From Chitinophaga oryziterrae (GTDB taxonomy: Bacteria; Bacteroidota; Bacteroidia; Chitinophagales; Chitinophagaceae): a stretch of 64,000 bases of DNA. The stretch spans positions 186,001 through 250,000 of the forward strand of contig NZ_WRXO01000001.1 of assembly GCF_009758125.1 (NCBI RefSeq), given 5' to 3'. Position 1 is the stretch's first letter; each line of letters starts with the position of its first letter. The notes below the pieces were generated by a model. The model did no database searches. It was not told the DNA's origin and saw only the letters and a program-made list of their open reading frames with translations. This document shows positions 7,798-15,485 of this stretch, piece by piece. The position numbers and the translations under genes were made by a program.

Positions 7798-8463
7798 ATG
7801 AAAGAAAAGATAGAGGCCTACTTCTCAAGTATAAGAGATAAGATAAATATTATCCGCAATGTTAATAAAGAAATCGAATTGCGTGATGCACCGAGGTTTA
7901 GCGTGTTTGATTACATTGACATTGATGAAAATAAACTATCTGATATAATTGCAGATTTTTTGAATCCAAAAGGTAAACATGGACAGGGCAATGTGTTTCT
8001 ACTAGAATTTCTTAAACTAATCAACCTCGAAAATATTGATCATAATAAATTTGTGAGTATCAGAAGGGAAGTCTCTACTAGGTTAATCAATCCAACACAA
8101 CGGAGAATGGACATCGTGATTAATTTCGAAAATCAAACCGTTATGATCGAAAATAAACCCTGGGCGGCGGATCAATATAAACAGCTATCACATTACAAGG
8201 AGCATCTGTACCGGGACTATGGGGAAAAATTCATCATCATTTACTTGGCTTCTAATAATAGGAAACCTTCAGAGGTGAGTATTGCGGAAGTTGAGCTGAA
8301 TGAATTGATAGTTAAAAATCAGTTTTTACAGATATCCTTTGATAAGGATTTGGTTGCATGGATCGAAAAATGTTTAGAAAAATGTAAGCCTCAAAATATA
8401 AAACAATTTTTGCAAGACTTTAAGTTTTATTTACTCAACAATTTTAATACGGAAATTGCATGA
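7798..8463 (+). CDS. PD-(D/E)XK nuclease superfamily protein, N-terminal part
   Basis: The 221-residue product begins with a helical region (DENKLSDIIADFLNPKGKHGQG, near 43-64, including a conserved Glu) typical of the PDDEXK_4 group. The active-site core is RRMD (D105) followed by MIENK (E118, K120), then the QLSHYKEHLY helix. These residues would bind metal and cut DNA. The frame ends at 8463, where ATGA gives an overlap with the next gene. Homologues that I recall continue with the material encoded by the next frame, so this is probably the nuclease half of a protein encoded as one chain elsewhere. AT-rich, in the tRNA-Lys island. Confidence 0.75.
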   Translation: MKEKIEAYFSSIRDKINIIRNVNKEIELRDAPRFSVFDYIDIDENKLSDIIADFLNPKGKHGQGNVFLLEFLKLINLENIDHNKFVSIRREVSTRLINPTQRRMDIVINFENQTVMIENKPWAADQYKQLSHYKEHLYRDYGEKFIIIYLASNNRKPSEVSIAEVELNELIVKNQFLQISFDKDLVAWIEKCLEKCKPQNIKQFLQDFKFYLLNNFNTEIA

Positions 8464-9002
8464 TACAGGAACAACAGGCTGTTGTAAATTTTGCTCTCGA
8501 AAGTAGAGAAAATCTTGAATTAACCTTCTTAGCGCATCAGTCTTATAGCCTACTTTGTAAAGACCTAGCTTTTAAGTTTCACAGTGAGCTAAGTAAAAGA
8601 GTGGGGGAAGTATACGTAGGTGATGACTGGATACTACCAGAGAATCCTCCTGGGAATTTGATCGAATTTATGATAGGAAATAGAAAATGGCCTGGTAATG
8701 TAAAGTTTGGTTGGCGTGATTTTGATGATATAGACAGATTATGCTTCTATGTAAAAACTGATAACGATTTTAGGAGTACTATTTTCTCCGCTATCAATTC
8801 TGCAATAAAAGGAAAAGAAACAGGAGCTGGCTGGTGGTTCAGATTCAGGGAGCCATATAATAGATGGGAGTCATCATTGGACGGTATCAATTCGTTGTAT
8901 GATTCTAAAAATATGATCAACTATGTGATAGAAAATTTTATGTCGATCAGTAGCGCCATAGAGGCGCACTTCATGCAGCCAGCTGAAATGCCAGGGATTT
9001 AA
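8460..9002 (+). CDS. C-terminal partner of the PD-(D/E)XK nuclease
   Basis: This 180-residue frame starts on the ATG of an ATGA overlap with the nuclease gene and is one base out of frame with it. The content (ENLELTFLAHQSYSLL, GDDWILP, GWWFRFREPYNRWESS, aromatic-rich) looks like the C-terminal region that follows the nuclease core in single-chain PDDEXK_4 relatives. It has no catalytic motif of its own. The overlap would allow translational coupling, so two subunits could be made in equal amounts; an old frameshift that stayed functional is the alternative. No slippery sequence is visible. Confidence 0.6.
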   Translation: MIQEQQAVVNFALESRENLELTFLAHQSYSLLCKDLAFKFHSELSKRVGEVYVGDDWILPENPPGNLIEFMIGNRKWPGNVKFGWRDFDDIDRLCFYVKTDNDFRSTIFSAINSAIKGKETGAGWWFRFREPYNRWESSLDGINSLYDSKNMINYVIENFMSISSAIEAHFMQPAEMPGI

Positions 9003-9010
9003 TCTTATAA

Positions 9011-9033
9011 TTTAGATTAAATTTTAATCTAAA
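9011..9033. terminator. A/T-rich hairpin after the nuclease pair
   Basis: TTTAGATTAA-att-TTAATCTAAA has 10-base arms eight bases after the stop codon at 9002. The stem is almost all A/T, so any termination would be weak. Confidence 0.4.
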
Positions 9034-9145
9034 AATTAAAATTATTCTATCTCATTTTCGGAGGGATATTTTACAAAAGACCAACCTTGAGCAGCAAAAT
9101 AGACCCTTTGTTATAGTTCGTTGCAGACCTGGAGGGAACTTCATA

Positions 9146-9186
9146 CACAAAAAGTCAGGCTTCTAAAAAAAGCCGGACTTTTTGTG
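9146..9186. terminator. Hairpin terminator next to second att-like sequence
   Basis: CACAAAAAGTC pairs with GACTTTTTGTG, with an inner GGCTT/AAGCC stem separated by one mismatch. The flanking A and T runs make it bidirectional. It follows the nuclease pair and also abuts GTGCCCC at 9184-9190. Confidence 0.65.
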
Positions 9187-9212
9187 CCCCATGTATTGGA
9201 ATCCAAACTGAG
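9184..9212 (-). repeat. tRNA-3'-end-like sequence, putative attachment-site remnant (copy b)
   Basis: GTGCCCC directly follows a hairpin, as at 6079 and at the tRNA-Lys 3' end, and in the same orientation. On the minus strand TTTGGATTCC...GGGGCAC lines up with TTTGAAATCC...GGGGGCAC of copy a. It does not fold as a tRNA. Confidence 0.3.
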
Positions 9213-9219
9213 TCATTAC

Positions 9220-9491
9220 TTAATAGTTGATGTTGTCACATTGTCTATAAAAACGATATTTGAGGCATTTCTTCATTGAATCCTTTATTTTTCCTATTGA
9301 GGTATCGAAGCATTCTGCTATTTTCTCTTTCTCCGCATTGCTCAGTTTATTATCACTAGGCCTTGCTTTCCTGTAGTATGTGGGTATTGAGTAACCGCAC
9401 TCACGCATATAACATCACGGAACACGTTACTTAGTTTAATTGTCTGTGTGTGCATTTCATGCAGCATATTAGTCTCAATTGGTAAGGTCAT
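9220..9491 (-). pseudogene. Small gene broken by a 2-base duplication
   Basis: Two minus-strand frames join into one sensible protein if one AT is removed from TTATATGCG near 9410. The first part is MTLPIETNMLHEMHTQTIKL..., the second MRECGYSIPTYYRKARPSD... and then KLSNAEKEKIAECF.... The joined product of about 89 residues has the look of a small DNA-binding or accessory protein: SIPTYYRK followed by a helix, Lys-rich. I do not recognise the family. It may instead be intact if the second frame alone is used from its own ATG (62 residues, 9408). Confidence 0.4.
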
Positions 9492-9558
9492 TTCCTCATT
9501 TATTACTATGATTAGATTGAACAATTTGCATCTAATGTTTTACCGATTTAAGACAATG

Positions 9559-10602
9559 TTATTCCTTCTTATCTTTAATAAATTTCTCCAATATTCGCTT
9601 TATTAGAAATCTTGTCTCTTTAATTAATATAAAAGACTCCTTTGACTCCCCATATAGATCTCTAAGCATAGGATGACCTAACATATCAGTTGCATGTTCA
9701 AAGCTTCTAATTAACTTCTCCTTTTCTATAGAACTTTTTGAAGTTCTTAGCCCCCGATATGTTTCCATTCCAATTTCGTAAAACCATGGAAAGTCTTCTT
9801 TATATAATCCAATAATCATCAGAAAACCAATACTAGGATCATCGTCCGACATGCTAAGATGAAACATATCCTCCATTAACATTGGATGGAATCGTCTCTT
9901 CCTTTTTCTAGATTCAGGATCTAACCTGTTCTCAATTCTGCCTGGTAGACTATCAAACATTATTTTCACTTCTTCAAACAGCTTTGCCACAGAATTTTCA
10001 TCATCTTTATCAACCTTCTCATTTTTAGTGTTTTTGATTTTGTTGGTAATATCTGCAGCTTTTTTTACAAAATTTTCAACCAATTGCCGAACGAGTAGTG
10101 GATCTGGGTCTAATCCAGGAACCTTCTTAACTAACTCAAGTACAAGTTTAGTTATGGATTCTACATCCCCATCATTGTTTTGAAATTGGGCAAAAGGTCC
10201 ACCTATTGCAGAACTTAAAGGAATACCTAAAGCAATACCAATTACTTTTTTATCAAGCTTTCCTTTCGCAACCCCCGCTTCATATAATATCCAAGGCCTG
10301 TCGACACTATGCTTTGTTAACAAACATACTACATCGGAAGCCTCGTCAATTTTATCCATAATTGCGGGATACCATTCTTGCCCATATTCTATTCCTTGCG
10401 TTCCCTTTTTATCTGATGAACGGAATGATTTCAAAGCTCCGGCACTGGCGCTTTTTAATAAACTACTAAATTCCTCTGCCAATTCTGCATCTCTAGTGTC
10501 ATGACTGATAAATACTAAGGGATGTTGAGTGTTAGAAACGAGGGGTTCAGGTGTTACTTTAGTAACGGTTGAAGCTTTTATGTCTTTCTTTTTTAATGTC
10601 AT
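9559..10602 (-). CDS. TIR-domain protein with unrecognised C-terminal half
   Basis: The 347-residue protein has a TIR domain near 27-145: PLVFISHDTRDAELAEEF (strand A and box 1), then DEASDVVCLL, then DRPWILYEAGVAKG. The W-x3-E at W104/E108 matches the position of the catalytic Glu of NAD-cleaving TIR domains, so NADase activity is plausible. A basic, charged linker (KNTKNEKVDKDDEN) leads to a C-terminal half (about 200-347) rich in helices, with KRKRRFHPMLMEDMFHLSM, that I do not recognise and that could sense a trigger or oligomerise. Bacterial TIR proteins of this layout are often anti-phage effectors that deplete NAD+. The gene is AT-rich, lies in the tRNA-Lys island and has no partner gene beside it. 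Confidence 0.8.
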   Translation of the reverse strand: MTLKKKDIKASTVTKVTPEPLVSNTQHPLVFISHDTRDAELAEEFSSLLKSASAGALKSFRSSDKKGTQGIEYGQEWYPAIMDKIDEASDVVCLLTKHSVDRPWILYEAGVAKGKLDKKVIGIALGIPLSSAIGGPFAQFQNNDGDVESITKLVLELVKKVPGLDPDPLLVRQLVENFVKKAADITNKIKNTKNEKVDKDDENSVAKLFEEVKIMFDSLPGRIENRLDPESRKRKRRFHPMLMEDMFHLSMSDDDPSIGFLMIIGLYKEDFPWFYEIGMETYRGLRTSKSSIEKEKLIRSFEHATDMLGHPMLRDLYGESKESFILIKETRFLIKRILEKFIKDKKE

Positions 10603-11254
10603 TATGGTCCTTTAACAATTGTAATTTTTAATTAGTTTGAATTACATACTTCATAACTACTTTCACGTTAATCCATTGTTCACGATGTTACATATGTTCC
10701 TACTTCCATCTTCATAATCAATACTCTAGTAAATTTGAACGTAATTGGTCTAATATCGAAAATCATATTCATCTTTTTCTAAATATATGGAATAGCTACC
10801 ACGTTAGTTTTATTAACTGAAGAATTGTTTATTATAATAAAGTTGGATCACGTCATGATAACTAAGTTACTTTTATGAAAAAAGTAATGTCACCTTTATC
10901 TTATTAACTAGTAATTAACAAGTGTTATAGCAGTGAAGTTTATTATATTAAGGTGTAGGCCTGTTATATTGTTTATGGGACTATTCAGAAACTATCAAAG
11001 AGCATTCTTTAAAATATATATATATGATTGCTGAGAATCAGAGAAGGTGATGCTTTGATTGTTTTCTGAAAGAAAATGTAAGTTAAATGGTTGGAGAGGT
11101 GTCATTGTAATTTGATTAATACAGTTTAGTCTATCTGTATAATGCATAGTGACGCATTTTAAAAAGGTTACGGAAAAGTAGAAATTTTGCCGTACCCTTT
11201 TTGTAACCATTTAGAGTGGTTTGAATTAGATCAACATTGTAGCTTAAAAACAGA
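10603..11254. other. AT-rich spacer between TIR gene and tRNA-Lys
   Basis: Roughly 650 bases without a credible gene. A 71-codon minus frame (10995-11210) has biased, low-complexity composition and no start signal. No TAnnTTTG box was found in front of the TIR gene. Confidence 0.4.
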
Positions 11255-11288
11255 AAAGCCGCGTAAATCATGCGATTTATGCGGCTTT
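11255..11288 (-). terminator. Terminator of tRNA-Lys
   Basis: AAAGCCGC-g-TAAATC pairs with GATTTA-t-GCGGCTTT around ATGC. On the minus strand a T-rich run follows. It lies 23 bases beyond the tRNA 3' end. Confidence 0.75.
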
Positions 11289-11311
11289 GATACTGTTTGA
11301 TGATCTTAGTG

Positions 11312-11386
11312 TGACCCCTCAGGGACTCGAACCCTGGACCTACTGATTAAGAGTCAGTAGCTCTAACCAGCTGAGCTAAGGAGTCA
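11312..11386 (-). tRNA. tRNA-Lys (anticodon CUU)
   Basis: The minus strand folds as a 75-base tRNA: acceptor TGACTCC/GGGGTCA, D-arm AGCTCAGCTGGTTAGAGCT, anticodon stem ACTGA/TCAGT with loop CTCTTAA giving CTT at the anticodon, and T-arm CAGGG-TTCGAGT-CCCTG. CCA is not encoded. It reads AAG lysine codons. The accessory region 5-11 kb lies directly downstream of its 3' end, the usual side for integration at tRNA genes. Confidence 0.95.
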
Positions 11387-11409
11387 TCGTTTTACCGTTG
11401 AACGGGCTG

Positions 11410-11440
11410 CAAATCTAACACCTTGTTTTATAATTCGCAA
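11410..11440 (-). promoter_or_regulatory. Promoter of tRNA-Lys
   Basis: TAGATTTG (11417 to 11410) fits the -7 consensus, and TTG (11440 to 11438) sits 20 bases upstream. The start would fall a little over ten bases before the mature 5' end at 11386. Confidence 0.6.
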
Positions 11441-11467
11441 AACTTCTTTAACTTAAATAAAAAAAAT

Positions 11468-11482
11468 CGGGCAAAACGCCCG
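11468..11482 (-). terminator. GC hairpin with T-run on the minus strand
   Basis: CGGGC-aaaac-GCCCG is followed, on the minus strand, by a run of eight T. It would stop antisense transcripts before the tRNA promoter. On the plus strand it sits two bases before the thiolase ribosome binding site and could shape that leader instead. Confidence 0.4.
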
Positions 11483-11499
11483 GAAAAGGAGTCTTAAGA

Positions 11500-12675
11500 A
11501 TGGAAACAGCTTACATAGTAGCCGGGTATAGAACCGCCGTGGGCAAGGCCAAGCGTGGCGGATTCCGCTTTTCCCGGCCTGATGATCTGGCCGTAGAAGT
11601 AATTACAGGATTATTGAAAAGTGTCCCGCAACTCGATCCGAAACGGGTGGATGACCTCATTGTAGGTAATGCCGTCCCCGAAGCAGAGCAGGGTTTGCAG
11701 ATAGGTCGCATGATATCCGTAAGAGCTTTGGGAATAGAAGTTCCTGGCATGACCGTAAACCGGTATTGCGCTTCCGGGCTGGAAACAATTGCCATTGCCA
11801 CTGCTAAGATCCAGTCGGGCATGGCACATTGTATCGTTGCCGGTGGTACTGAAAGTATGAGCCTGGTGCCGGTAGCCGGTTGGAAAACCGTTCCCAATTA
11901 TAAAGTCGCTACCACTACACCCGAGTATTACCTGGGCATGGGACTGACAGCAGAAGCCGTTGCCCGTGAATATAACGTCTCCAGAGAGGACCAGGATACA
12001 TTCTCCTTCAGATCTCATCAGAAGGCCTTAAATGCCATCCAAAACGGGTATTTCAAAGAAGGTATACTGCCTATCTCAGTAGACGAAGTGTATGTAGATG
12101 AAAGAGGTAAGAAACAACAACGCACATATGTTGTTGATACTGATGAAGGTCCGCGTGCAGATACTTCCGCAGAAGCCCTTGCCAAACTGAAACCGGTATT
12201 TGCTGCCGGCGGCAGTGTCACCGCAGGTAACTCCTCCCAGACATCCGACGGAGCTGCCTTCGTGGTAGTAATGAGCGAGACGATGATGAAGGAACTGGGG
12301 CTCCAGCCAATTGGCAGGTTGATAGGCTGCGCTTCAGCAGGCGTTCACCCGCGTATCATGGGTATAGGGCCGGTGGCTGCTATTCCTAAAGTATTGCAAC
12401 AGGTAGGTAAGACACTGAACGATATAGACCTGGTAGAGCTGAATGAGGCATTCGCTTCTCAGTCAATAGCTGTGATAAGAGAACTGGGGATTAACCCGGA
12501 TATCGTAAATATTAATGGCGGAGCTATCGCATTGGGGCATCCGCTGGGATGTACCGGGGCTAAACTCACGGTACAGATCTTAGGTGATCTGAAACGACTG
12601 AATAAGAAATACGGTATCGTAACAGCATGCGTAGGCGGTGGCCAGGGCATTGCAGGCGTAATCGAAAGATTTTAA
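11500..12675 (+). CDS. Acetyl-CoA C-acyltransferase (thiolase)
   Basis: The 391 residues match the usual thiolase length. The acyl-accepting Cys is C90 in NRYCASGLE, and the C-terminal catalytic pair is H347 in GHPLG and C377 in TACVGGGQG. The Ala-rich GGxES (TESMS) loop is also present. Thiolases of this group either split 3-ketoacyl-CoA in beta-oxidation or condense two acetyl-CoA; the sequence alone does not decide. AAAAGGAG at 11484-11491 is a clear ribosome binding site eight bases before the ATG, unusual among genes here. No beta-oxidation partner lies alongside. Confidence 0.92.
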   Translation: METAYIVAGYRTAVGKAKRGGFRFSRPDDLAVEVITGLLKSVPQLDPKRVDDLIVGNAVPEAEQGLQIGRMISVRALGIEVPGMTVNRYCASGLETIAIATAKIQSGMAHCIVAGGTESMSLVPVAGWKTVPNYKVATTTPEYYLGMGLTAEAVAREYNVSREDQDTFSFRSHQKALNAIQNGYFKEGILPISVDEVYVDERGKKQQRTYVVDTDEGPRADTSAEALAKLKPVFAAGGSVTAGNSSQTSDGAAFVVVMSETMMKELGLQPIGRLIGCASAGVHPRIMGIGPVAAIPKVLQQVGKTLNDIDLVELNEAFASQSIAVIRELGINPDIVNINGGAIALGHPLGCTGAKLTVQILGDLKRLNKKYGIVTACVGGGQGIAGVIERF

Positions 12676-12743
12676 TAATAAAGAGTCGTTTAGTTGTATC
12701 AGCTAAACGACTCTTATCAGTACTCAGTCTGGGAAATGGTCCC

Positions 12744-13331
12744 TTAATAAACAAAAGTCTCCTGCCGTGTATACCCAATACTCCTGTCAAACACCTCTTC
12801 CTCTGTCAGCCTTTTACTGATCACATACATTCTATGAATCTCATCCTCAAGCAATAGCGGATCTGTTGTAAACAAATCCTTACCATCTTTTGTCACTACG
12901 AGGTACTCATTGCCAGCAATCAGGTTGGAAGTCGCCCTGCAAATAATAAACCCGTCTTTCACACGCAGGCAGATAGATTTCACGGGTACTCCTGCGTAAA
13001 TAATCTTAAACGCAGGCTCAACATAAAACTCTCCATAAATTACATCTTGTATAGTGTTATACATATACACAGGGATATTATAATGCAATGCAGGGTCCTT
13101 CAATGCCTGCTGCATCTTAGAGAAATTATCATAACAGATCTTGTTTTTCCTGATGGAGGCGGAGAGGTTAACACCTAATTTATCCCTGTATAGTTGAAGG
13201 AAGGATGCACTGATATTATACTGATTACTTTCATAAGCAATATACGTAGATGCCGGGACCTTCAGATATTTATACATTCTCATTACGCTTACACCTAATA
13301 GTTCACGTACCATTAATAACGGAGTAACCAT
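12744..13331 (-). CDS. Putative HTH-type regulator, unrecognised family
   Basis: The 195-residue protein opens with a helix-turn-helix-like region (about 1-60: LLMVRELLGVS, MYKYLKVPASTYIAYESNQYNISASFLQLYRDKLG), resembling XRE-type domains in its 'yes-no-start-at-YES' pattern of small helices ending in LGVNL. The rest (about 90-175) is strand-rich and ends in a segment (ICRATSNLIAGNEYLVVTKDGKDLF) that recalls the peptidase-S24-like sensor fold of phage-type repressors, but no Ser/Lys catalytic pair is evident. The function is inferred only from this layout. AT dyads lie 46-100 bases upstream and could be its own operators. It converges on the thiolase gene with only a short gap. Confidence 0.5.
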   Translation of the reverse strand: MVTPLLMVRELLGVSVMRMYKYLKVPASTYIAYESNQYNISASFLQLYRDKLGVNLSASIRKNKICYDNFSKMQQALKDPALHYNIPVYMYNTIQDVIYGEFYVEPAFKIIYAGVPVKSICLRVKDGFIICRATSNLIAGNEYLVVTKDGKDLFTTDPLLLEDEIHRMYVISKRLTEEEVFDRSIGYTRQETFVY

Positions 13332-13804
13332 ATATTTTAATTTACGGATTGGAAATGGGGGATTTATTTATCTTTATATCATATTATGATAAAACATAAT
13401 AATGAGATGCTCAATCTGATTATCATAATATTTCTCTGTAAAAATAACTGTATTTGAAATACAATTCGCAAATAAAGTTAACTATGTTATAAATTGATAA
13501 ATAGGATGTTATAGTGAATATATGCGTCTTAAAATGATAAAAAGCGTATCAAAATGACAAGTAATTGATTAGTTTAGGAAAGATATACAGAGAATAAAGA
13601 TCTTGCTATCAAAATCCAGTATCCTGATATCAATAATGTTGATAATCATCTCATTCCGGCTAAACTCAATGAATTACAAATAAAATAATCCCAATGAATT
13701 AAACTTTTTACTAATTTGCTACCGTAAAACTTTGGGGGGACCCTGTGCAAAAGCCTATATCAATCCAGAATTCATCCCTATAATTATATAACCATATCAT
13801 TTTT
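13332..13804. other. AT-rich intergenic region with dyad motifs
   Basis: The 470 bases between the divergent regulator and DUF1800 genes contain no ORF worth calling. They hold several TATCAT/ATGATA-type dyads, listed separately, and repeated TATCAAAAT words near 13547 and 13606. Confidence 0.45.
13377..13429. promoter_or_regulatory. AT-rich dyads upstream of the putative regulator
   Basis: TATCAT-att-ATGATA at 13377-13391 is a perfect 15-base dyad, and ATTAT-c-ATAAT at 13419-13429 is a second one 28 bases further. Both share the TATCAT core. They lie 46-98 bases before the start of the HTH-like gene at 13331 and could be operator sites for it. AT-rich sequence makes chance dyads common. Confidence 0.35.
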
Positions 13805-15460
13805 ATGGATCGCAGACAATTCCTTACGCTTTCTCCTGAAAGCAGGCAAACAGTGAAAGCGACTACCACCGGCGCTCGTACAGATTCCGGTACTAACGCC
13901 TACACAGGAGCTTTTGATACCGCTCAGGTCGTACACCTGCTCAAACGTACCATGTTCGGTGCTACCCCCGCAGATATTGCATGGGCCAAAGGACTGGGTA
14001 TGGACGCGGCAGTTGAAGCCCTTATCACCACTACAAGCACAATAGCTACTTCTCCGTTAAATACCTACGGCGATGATGTTACTGGTATCGCCCCCGGCGC
14101 TACCTGGGTAAACTCAACTCCTCCTCCTGTGGCAACAGACGATCTCGACCTGGACAAAATGCGCCGGCCTACCTACCAGGCCTGGTGGGTGAGCATCATG
14201 CTCTCCCAGGGACGCAGCATTCAGGAAAAAATGATGCTCTTCTGGGCCAATCACTTTTCTATAGAAACCGATAAGGTACTGGATGCCCGCCTCGTATACA
14301 GATATAATAATATGCTGCGCGCGAACGCTCTCGGTAACTTCAAAACACTCGTAAAAGAAGTTACACTGGCCCCCGCCATGCTGATCTATCTCAACGGTAA
14401 CCTCAATGGTAAAGAAGCGGCAGACGAAAACTACGGCCGCGAATTACAGGAACTGTTCACCGTAGGTAAAGGCCCGGATTCTCATTACACGGAAGACGAT
14501 GTAAGAGCCGCTGCCCGCGTCCTGACCGGCTTCAGAGTAGACCCGGTTACCATGACCAGCTACTTCGAAACCACTCAGCACGACATCACCAACAAAGAAT
14601 TCTCTGATTTCTATCTCAATAAAAAAGTATCAGGAAAAACAGGACCTGATGGTGCTACAGAACTCGACGATCTGTTAGCGATTATTTTCTCCTCTAACGA
14701 AGTGGCTAAACACATCGTGCGGAAAATCTACCGCTTCTTCGTTTACTACCTGATAGATGATGCTGTTGAAGCGAATGTAATCACCCCATTAGCTGCTATC
14801 TTCGTTGCCAACAACTATGATATCACTCCCGTACTCAGGGCATTATTCAAAAGCGAACATTTCTACGATCCGTTAAACATGGCCTGCCTGATCAAAAGTC
14901 CGGTAGACTTTACCATAGGAATGTGCCGCGAATTTGGTGTGCAATTCCCTTCTGCTTACATGGACGCATATACCGCCTGGGATACCATGCGTGATACGAT
15001 GAAGAATATGCTGCAGGACATTGGTCAGCCTCCGCTGGTGGCTGGTTGGGACGCTTACTACCAGGAACCGCAATACCATGAACTGTGGATCAACACCGAT
15101 ACGCTGCCTAAACGTAACATGCTGAGCGATATGCTCATCAGCAACGGTGGTTTTGCTAACCTGAAAATAGATGTACTGACCTTCGCAGATAAACTGTCCG
15201 ATCCTTCTAATCCCGTTACACTCGTAAACGATTCTCTGGATCTGATGTACCGTATCGAAGTATCTGATGCTACCCGTGCTTTCCTGAAAAATACCCTGCT
15301 GCTGAGCGGACAAAATCCGGATAGTGATTACTACTGGACCGATGCCTGGAATACCTACAAAGCAAATCCCGGTGATGCCGCTTCGCGTCAGATAGTAGAA
15401 AGCCGTTTACAATCGCTCTACAAGTACCTGATGGACCTGTCTGAATATCAATTAGCCTGA
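13805..15460 (+). CDS. DUF1800 family protein
   Basis: The 551-residue protein has the DUF1800 signatures: LLKRTMFGATPADI near 45-58, LFWANHFS near 145, NYGRELQELFTVG near 215, and DVRAAARVLTGF near 235. The family has no established activity; in Bacteroidota its genes are nearly always paired with a DUF1501 gene, as here. The N-terminus (MDRRQFLTLSP) has a Tat-like RRQFL but no hydrophobic stretch after it, so export is uncertain. The DUF1501 gene follows 25 bases after the stop, so the two are probably co-transcribed. Confidence 0.9.
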   Translation: MDRRQFLTLSPESRQTVKATTTGARTDSGTNAYTGAFDTAQVVHLLKRTMFGATPADIAWAKGLGMDAAVEALITTTSTIATSPLNTYGDDVTGIAPGATWVNSTPPPVATDDLDLDKMRRPTYQAWWVSIMLSQGRSIQEKMMLFWANHFSIETDKVLDARLVYRYNNMLRANALGNFKTLVKEVTLAPAMLIYLNGNLNGKEAADENYGRELQELFTVGKGPDSHYTEDDVRAAARVLTGFRVDPVTMTSYFETTQHDITNKEFSDFYLNKKVSGKTGPDGATELDDLLAIIFSSNEVAKHIVRKIYRFFVYYLIDDAVEANVITPLAAIFVANNYDITPVLRALFKSEHFYDPLNMACLIKSPVDFTIGMCREFGVQFPSAYMDAYTAWDTMRDTMKNMLQDIGQPPLVAGWDAYYQEPQYHELWINTDTLPKRNMLSDMLISNGGFANLKIDVLTFADKLSDPSNPVTLVNDSLDLMYRIEVSDATRAFLKNTLLLSGQNPDSDYYWTDAWNTYKANPGDAASRQIVESRLQSLYKYLMDLSEYQLA

Positions 15461-15485
15461 TCTTAGAAAGACCTAACCTATTACT

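Noticed and set aside
8455..8470. Programmed -1 frameshift joining the two nuclease frames
   Set aside because: The bases around the overlap (GCATGATACAG) contain no slippery heptamer, so translational coupling or an old mutation is likelier.
10995..11210. 71-codon minus-strand ORF before tRNA-Lys
   Set aside because: Low-complexity AT-derived residues, no promoter or ribosome site, no motif.
10620..11250. CRISPR array or phage remnant in the AT-rich spacer
   Set aside because: No regularly spaced repeats and no phage structural genes were seen here or elsewhere in the window.
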